Of a stretch of 64,000 bases of DNA, positions 60,892 through 64,000 are shown in pieces (the first letter of the stretch is position 1; each line of letters starts with the position of its first letter). The DNA is from Polyangium sp. 6x1 (lineage in GTDB: Bacteria > Myxococcota_A > Polyangia > Polyangiales > Polyangiaceae): assembly GCF_029946515.1 (NCBI RefSeq), contig NZ_JARZHH010000032.1, positions 1 to 64,000 on the forward strand, in the 5' to 3' direction. The notes beneath the pieces were generated by a model. That model was not told the origin of the DNA. It did no database searches and saw only the letters and a program-made list of their open reading frames with translations. The position numbers were made by a program, and so were the translations under genes.

Positions 60892-61380
60892 TCAGCGCGT
60901 GCGGGCGAACCAGCCGACGATCGCTTCGAGGCGGCGCCGGTCCTCGTCGTCGAAGGCCGCGGGGCGGTCGGAGTCGATGTCGAGCACGGCGAGGAGCGCG
61001 CCCGAGGCATCGAAGACCGGGACGACGATTTCGGAGCGGGAGCGGCCGTCGCAGGTGATGTGGCCGGGGAAGGCGTGGACATCGGGGACGACGACGCTGA
61101 GGCGCTCGCGCGCCGCGGCGCCGCAGACGCCTTTGCCGAAGGGAATTTCGAGGCAGCCGAGCGTGCCTTGATAAGGACCGACGCGGAGGAGGTCGGGGCC
61201 GACGACGCGGTAGAAGCCGGTCCAGAGATGGCCGAAGCCGTGATGCAAGAGCGCGCTCATCGTGGCCATCACCGCGATGGGATCTTCGAGGCCCGCGAGG
61301 ACGGCTTCGAGCGTGCGGTCCAATTCGTCGTAGGCGCGGTCCTTGGGCAAGTCGCGGAGATCGGGGGTGGATTCGGCCAT
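60892..61380 (-). CDS. msrC: Free methionine-(R)-sulfoxide reductase (GAF-type)
   Basis: A 162-residue cytosolic GAF-fold enzyme of the fRMsr (YebR) type, which reduces free methionine-R-sulfoxide via thioredoxin. The three conserved Cys are present: Cys76 (LGCLEIPFG), Cys86 (GKGVCGAA) and Cys110 (HITCDGRSRSE). The motif GFYRVVGPDLLRVGPYQG and IVVPVFDASG also match. Same strand as the peptidoglycan-binding gene, 53 bp upstream of it. It is not a phytochrome-like GAF sensor. Confidence 0.92.
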   Translation of the reverse strand: MAESTPDLRDLPKDRAYDELDRTLEAVLAGLEDPIAVMATMSALLHHGFGHLWTGFYRVVGPDLLRVGPYQGTLGCLEIPFGKGVCGAAARERLSVVVPDVHAFPGHITCDGRSRSEIVVPVFDASGALLAVLDIDSDRPAAFDDEDRRRLEAIVGWFARTR

Positions 61381-61535
61381 GGGACGCGGACGATACTACG
61401 ACGCGCGCGGCGCGCCACGGCGAGCGTGAAAGAGTGGATCTTCCCACCGACGTCGTTTATACGCGAAATGGTAGCCGCCGATTCGTACCCGCACGGGCGC
61501 GGAGGGGGCCGGCGGGCTCGATGGAGGCGCTTGTC

Positions 61536-62018
61536 ATGTCGAAGAAGGTTTCCGCGTTTCTTTCCGGGGCCGCGCGTATCGCGACGCTCGGTCTCCTCGC
61601 CGCGGCGTCCACGGGCTGCATCGTCGTGAAGGTTCCGCCGCCGAAGAAGGGCGACGCGTTCCAGCCTCCGCCCTCCGCCGCGCTGTCGATCAAGCGCGGA
61701 GATACGCACCGCTTCCGCATGGACTGCGGCGCCAAGGCGACGTTCCGTTCGGACATCGCGAACGCAGAGCGCCTGGTGATCGAGTTCAAAGGCGAGAACC
61801 TGAGCCCCGCCGATCAGCAGCCGACGGCGACGATGCGCCTGACCTGGAGCGGCGCGGGCGCGGCGCTCGACCTGCCGATCGGCATCGGCGACAAGGGCGA
61901 CCGCAGCACGGGCGGCAGCATCACGGTGACGGGCGACCCCGGCCGTCACGAGGCGACGCTGTCGATGGACGACGCGCCCGACTGCGGACCGGTCAACTTC
62001 CGTATCGGCTTCAAGTGA
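61536..62018 (+). CDS. Lipoprotein of unknown function
   Basis: A 160-residue predicted lipoprotein (lipobox ASTGC near residue 26). A Pro-rich spacer (PPPKKGDAFQPPPSA) precedes a beta-rich domain (HRFRMDCGAKATFRSDIANAERLVIEFKG, ATMRLTWSGAGAALDLPIG) with a C-terminal Cys (DCGPVN). No family recognised. GGAGG at 61523-61527 sets the ATG at 61536; an in-frame ATG at 61521 lies too close to that site. Followed by a hairpin-rich stretch. Confidence 0.72.
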   Translation: MSKKVSAFLSGAARIATLGLLAAASTGCIVVKVPPPKKGDAFQPPPSAALSIKRGDTHRFRMDCGAKATFRSDIANAERLVIEFKGENLSPADQQPTATMRLTWSGAGAALDLPIGIGDKGDRSTGGSITVTGDPGRHEATLSMDDAPDCGPVNFRIGFK

Positions 62019-62021
62019 GGG

Positions 62022-62200
62022 TACTGCCCCAGGCTGCTGCGCGTCGGTCGACGTTTGGGGGCTCCGCTCCGCAAGCGGAGCTGCGCCCCCAAGCCCCCGA
62101 TCCGTCGGTCGGCCTCGCTCGACGTACGGAGTACGCCTCGCTCGGCCTTCCCAGGCTCGAACCGCTCGCGACGCCTGGGGCAGCCCCCTCATGAGCCTGC
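62022..62200. repeat. Inverted-repeat-rich intergenic element
   Basis: The 335-bp gap between the lipoprotein and tRNA-Pro. A nested hairpin (GGGGG-GCTCCGCT with AGCGGAGC-tgc-GCCCCC, 62057-62090) and a widely spaced pair GCCCCAGGC/GCCTGGGGC (about 62024-62185) enclose it. CGACGTACGGAGTACG-type palindromes are also present. It resembles other G+C-rich palindromic elements of the window but does not share the CTATCCGCCCCTGGAC block. No gene is seen. Confidence 0.5.
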
Positions 62201-62310
62201 GCGGCCCGAATTGCCGCGCTTCCTCCAAACCCCCGGACAAGACGGATCTCGAAGGCTCGACGCGCCGAAGCGCGAAGGGCCTTCGTCAGCGTCCCGTTCG
62301 GCCGGACCAC

Positions 62311-62352
62311 AAAAAACCGAAAGGTCCGGAGGACTTTCATCCTCCGGACCTT
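62311..62352 (-). terminator. Rho-independent terminator of tRNA-Pro
   Basis: On the minus strand, a perfect 13-bp stem (AAGGTCCGGAGGA with TCCTCCGGACCTT, 62321-62352) with a 6-nt loop, followed a few nt later by six T residues (plus-strand A run at 62311-62316). It starts right at the tRNA-Pro 3' end. Confidence 0.85.
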
Positions 62353-62353
62353 G

Positions 62354-62428
62354 TCGGGGCGAGTGGATTTGAACCACCGACCCCTTGACCCCCAGTCAAG
62401 TGCGCTAACCAGGCTGCGCTACGCCCCG
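62354..62428 (-). tRNA. tRNA-Pro (GGG anticodon)
   Basis: A 75-nt tRNA with acceptor stem CGGGGCG/CGCCCCG, discriminator A73, anticodon stem CTTGA/TCAAG around the loop CTGGGGG (anticodon GGG at 62391-62393) and T arm GGTTCAAATCC. It decodes CCC and is typical of tRNA-Pro. CCA is not encoded. A terminator lies directly downstream. Confidence 0.95.
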
Positions 62429-62545
62429 AGCCGCTCTGCGTGGTGTTTGCCCCGCAGCGCGAGGCGGCACCCTAGTCGAATTGTCGAGGATTGCAAGAGC
62501 CTCGTTCGTCGCTTTTGTACGTCCTCACGAGCTCGGGAAGGTGCC

Positions 62546-63613
62546 CTACGAACGCGCAGCCACGGCGGCCCGAAGCGCGGCCGAAAGGGCCTGGACGTCG
62601 GGCGCGGCGACGACGAGTCGAGGGTCGCGCCGCGCCCACACGCCGACGTCCCCCGCCGCGCACGCGACGACGGGCACGCCAAGGGCGCGCGCCTCGCGAA
62701 CGACGGTGGGCGCAGCCTCCTCCGCCGAAGCATGCAGGAGAACGTCCGCCGCCGCGATCCACGCGAGCGCCTCGTCCCGCGGCACGAGGCCGACGAACCA
62801 CGCATGCGCGGCGCGGCCACGCGCGAGAGCTTCGAGCTCGGCGCGCAGCGGGCCGTCTCCCACGACGACGATCGACATCGAGGCAGAGGTCGCAGCCTCG
62901 ATCGCGAGGTCGACGCGCTTCGAAGGGACGAGGCGGCCCGCGGCGACGACGAGTTTGTCCGCGGACGTGGGAAGATCGAGCGAGGCGCGGAGCGCATGGG
63001 CGCGTGAGGTGACGTCGGGGAGGTCGAGCAGGACGGGCTCGACGCGGCTCTTGCGTTCGAGGCGCGCGGCGAGCGGCGCGGGGAGCGCGCGGGAGAGGGC
63101 GTCGAGGGAGGCGGCCGCGGCGAAGCGGAAGGAGGCGTCGCGATCGAGGAGGGCACGAACGAGGAAGAGGCGCGCTGCAGTTGGCATGGCGCAGAGCAGG
63201 CGCACGTCGGCGCCGTGACCAACGACCTCGAGCGGCGCGGGAAAACCGAGGAGCACCGGGATCGCCGAGGGCACGATCCAGTGCGCGATCGCGCGATCGA
63301 CAGCGCCGATCGCGCTCGCACGCGCACGCGCCGCGACGGCAAACGGTAGCGCGTGCAGCAGGCGCGCGGGATCACGCCGCGCGCGCGCGATCGCGCCCGG
63401 CCAGCCGAAGAGCGCGCCGCCGCCCGCGGGATGCACGTGGAGCGAGGGCGCCGCGGGATCACGCGTGGGTGCGTCGAAAGGTGATCCTCCCGGCGCGACG
63501 ACGTGCACCTCGTGCCCTTGCCGCGCGAGCGCACGCGCTTCGGCGCGGACGAAGTGGCCGGAAGGGTCGGCCTCGTTCGTCGGGTAGGAGGTGGTGAGAA
63601 TGAGATGTTTCAA
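62546..63613 (-). CDS. Glycosyltransferase family 4
   Basis: A 355-residue GT-B-fold glycosyltransferase of family 4. The N-terminal half has TTSYPTNEADPSGHFVRAEA, typical of GT4 acceptor-domain starts, and a GHGADVR motif; the C-terminal donor-binding half has VVAAGRLVPSKRVDLAIEA and ASAEEAAPTVVREARALGVPVVA (Glu-rich E-x7-E-like signature). It transfers a sugar from a nucleotide donor, probably for an envelope polysaccharide or lipid. Downstream of rpsU by 88 bp, and perhaps read through from it. Confidence 0.9.
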   Translation of the reverse strand: MKHLILTTSYPTNEADPSGHFVRAEARALARQGHEVHVVAPGGSPFDAPTRDPAAPSLHVHPAGGGALFGWPGAIARARRDPARLLHALPFAVAARARASAIGAVDRAIAHWIVPSAIPVLLGFPAPLEVVGHGADVRLLCAMPTAARLFLVRALLDRDASFRFAAAASLDALSRALPAPLAARLERKSRVEPVLLDLPDVTSRAHALRASLDLPTSADKLVVAAGRLVPSKRVDLAIEAATSASMSIVVVGDGPLRAELEALARGRAAHAWFVGLVPRDEALAWIAAADVLLHASAEEAAPTVVREARALGVPVVACAAGDVGVWARRDPRLVVAAPDVQALSAALRAAVAARS

Positions 63614-63701
63614 GGTCGAACAAAACGACGAAACGCCGGACTCCGCGGAGCGGCCGGCGTCATCGTCGACATCCTCGGGGGCGCGCGGACGCGCCGCCGG
63701 G

Positions 63702-63926
63702 CTATTGCATCACGTCCATCTTGGACCGCTTGCGGCGGCGCCGGGCAGCCTCGGACGCCTTCTTGCGGCGCTTGACCGAGGGCTTCATGTAGTGCCGGCG
63801 CCTCTTGAGCTCACGAAGGATGCCCTCGGCGGCCATCTTCCGCTTGAGGTGCTTGATCGCGCGCTCGATTCCCTTGTCGCCCACGGCGACCTCGAGCGGT
63901 TTGCACTGAATGGCGTCGGTAGGCAT
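63702..63926 (-). CDS. rpsU: 30S ribosomal protein S21
   Basis: A 74-residue, very basic protein of bS21. It has the typical KGIERAIKHLKRKM start region and the Arg/Lys-rich C-terminal tail (SVKRRKKASEAARRRRKRSK). It helps the small subunit initiate on mRNA, in contact with 16S rRNA near the anti-Shine-Dalgarno end. The gene is complete; upstream sequence runs to the window edge, so any operon partner is unseen. Confidence 0.95.
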   Translation of the reverse strand: MPTDAIQCKPLEVAVGDKGIERAIKHLKRKMAAEGILRELKRRRHYMKPSVKRRKKASEAARRRRKRSKMDVMQ

Positions 63927-64000
63927 CTCTGAACGCGTCCTCTCGTTTCCGTCGTGCGGGGCCCTGTTCCCCCGGGCCGCGCGGGGCCTTGTCGTCCTTC

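Overview
The window is about 70% G+C, with long open frames on both strands, and looks like chromosomal DNA of a large-genome myxobacterium, most likely Polyangiales (Sorangium/Polyangium type). This rests on content: three Ser/Thr kinases (one fused to a sulfatase-modifying-factor-like domain, one to an ATPase-like region), two sigma-54 activators, RsbR/STAS proteins, a nine-domain-scale PAS hybrid histidine kinase, many lipoproteins, an FG-GAP protein with a Cys-TM-Arg tail, and bacterial sterol-type genes. No rRNA, CRISPR array, transposase or phage gene was seen. The taxonomic placement is inference.

Layout. 0.3-4.4 kb (minus): a YbjN-like protein, PspA and a Ca2+-type P-ATPase in one likely operon. 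4.5-7.0 kb (plus): a Ser/Thr kinase and an FHA/sigma-54 activator. 7.2-12.6 kb: a selenocysteine tRNA (minus), then a five-gene plus-strand run ending in selB and an arsenate-reductase-like gene. 12.6-15.0 kb: FG-GAP lipoprotein and TerB-like protein. 15.5-21.3 kb (minus): two adjacent fusion genes, squalene synthase-SDR followed by squalene monooxygenase-oxidosqualene cyclase, which together could take farnesyl diphosphate to a cyclised sterol skeleton. 21.6-29.3 kb: lipoproteins, a homologue of the Anabaena sensory rhodopsin transducer, a BtpA/PfkB pair, a glutathione transferase, an APH-like kinase and superoxide dismutase. 29.5-39.6 kb: a kinase-ATPase, a GH5-like lipoprotein lacking its acid/base residue, a GAF/sigma-54 protein and a kinase-FGE fusion. 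39.7-47.1 kb: cytochrome P450, a PAAR effector with a possible immunity gene, a DUF4258/YgiT toxin-antitoxin pair, and a NACHT-pentapeptide protein; this looks like a small conflict/defence cluster. 47.4-54.7 kb: PAS-STAS, transglutaminase-like, methyltransferase, RsbR-like and hybrid histidine kinase genes. 54.9-64.0 kb: an NTF2-like lipoprotein, the ribosome-rescue factor ArfB, a large variant-P-loop ATPase-TPR protein, a peptidoglycan-binding/CHAP-like protein, methionine sulfoxide reductase, tRNA-Pro(GGG), a glycosyltransferase and ribosomal protein S21.

Intergenic DNA carries a dispersed family of hairpin-rich elements (about 7.06, 15.05 and 55.49 kb), two of them built as inverted arms around a centre. 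Genes are packed tightly: several start/stop ATGA overlaps, and four convergent pairs that overlap at their 3' ends.

The strongest candidate for something new is the two-gene sterol-type module at 15.5-21.3 kb: two double fusions encode four sequential or associated activities, with an atypical SDR catalytic residue and an unusual combination at positions that control cyclase product.
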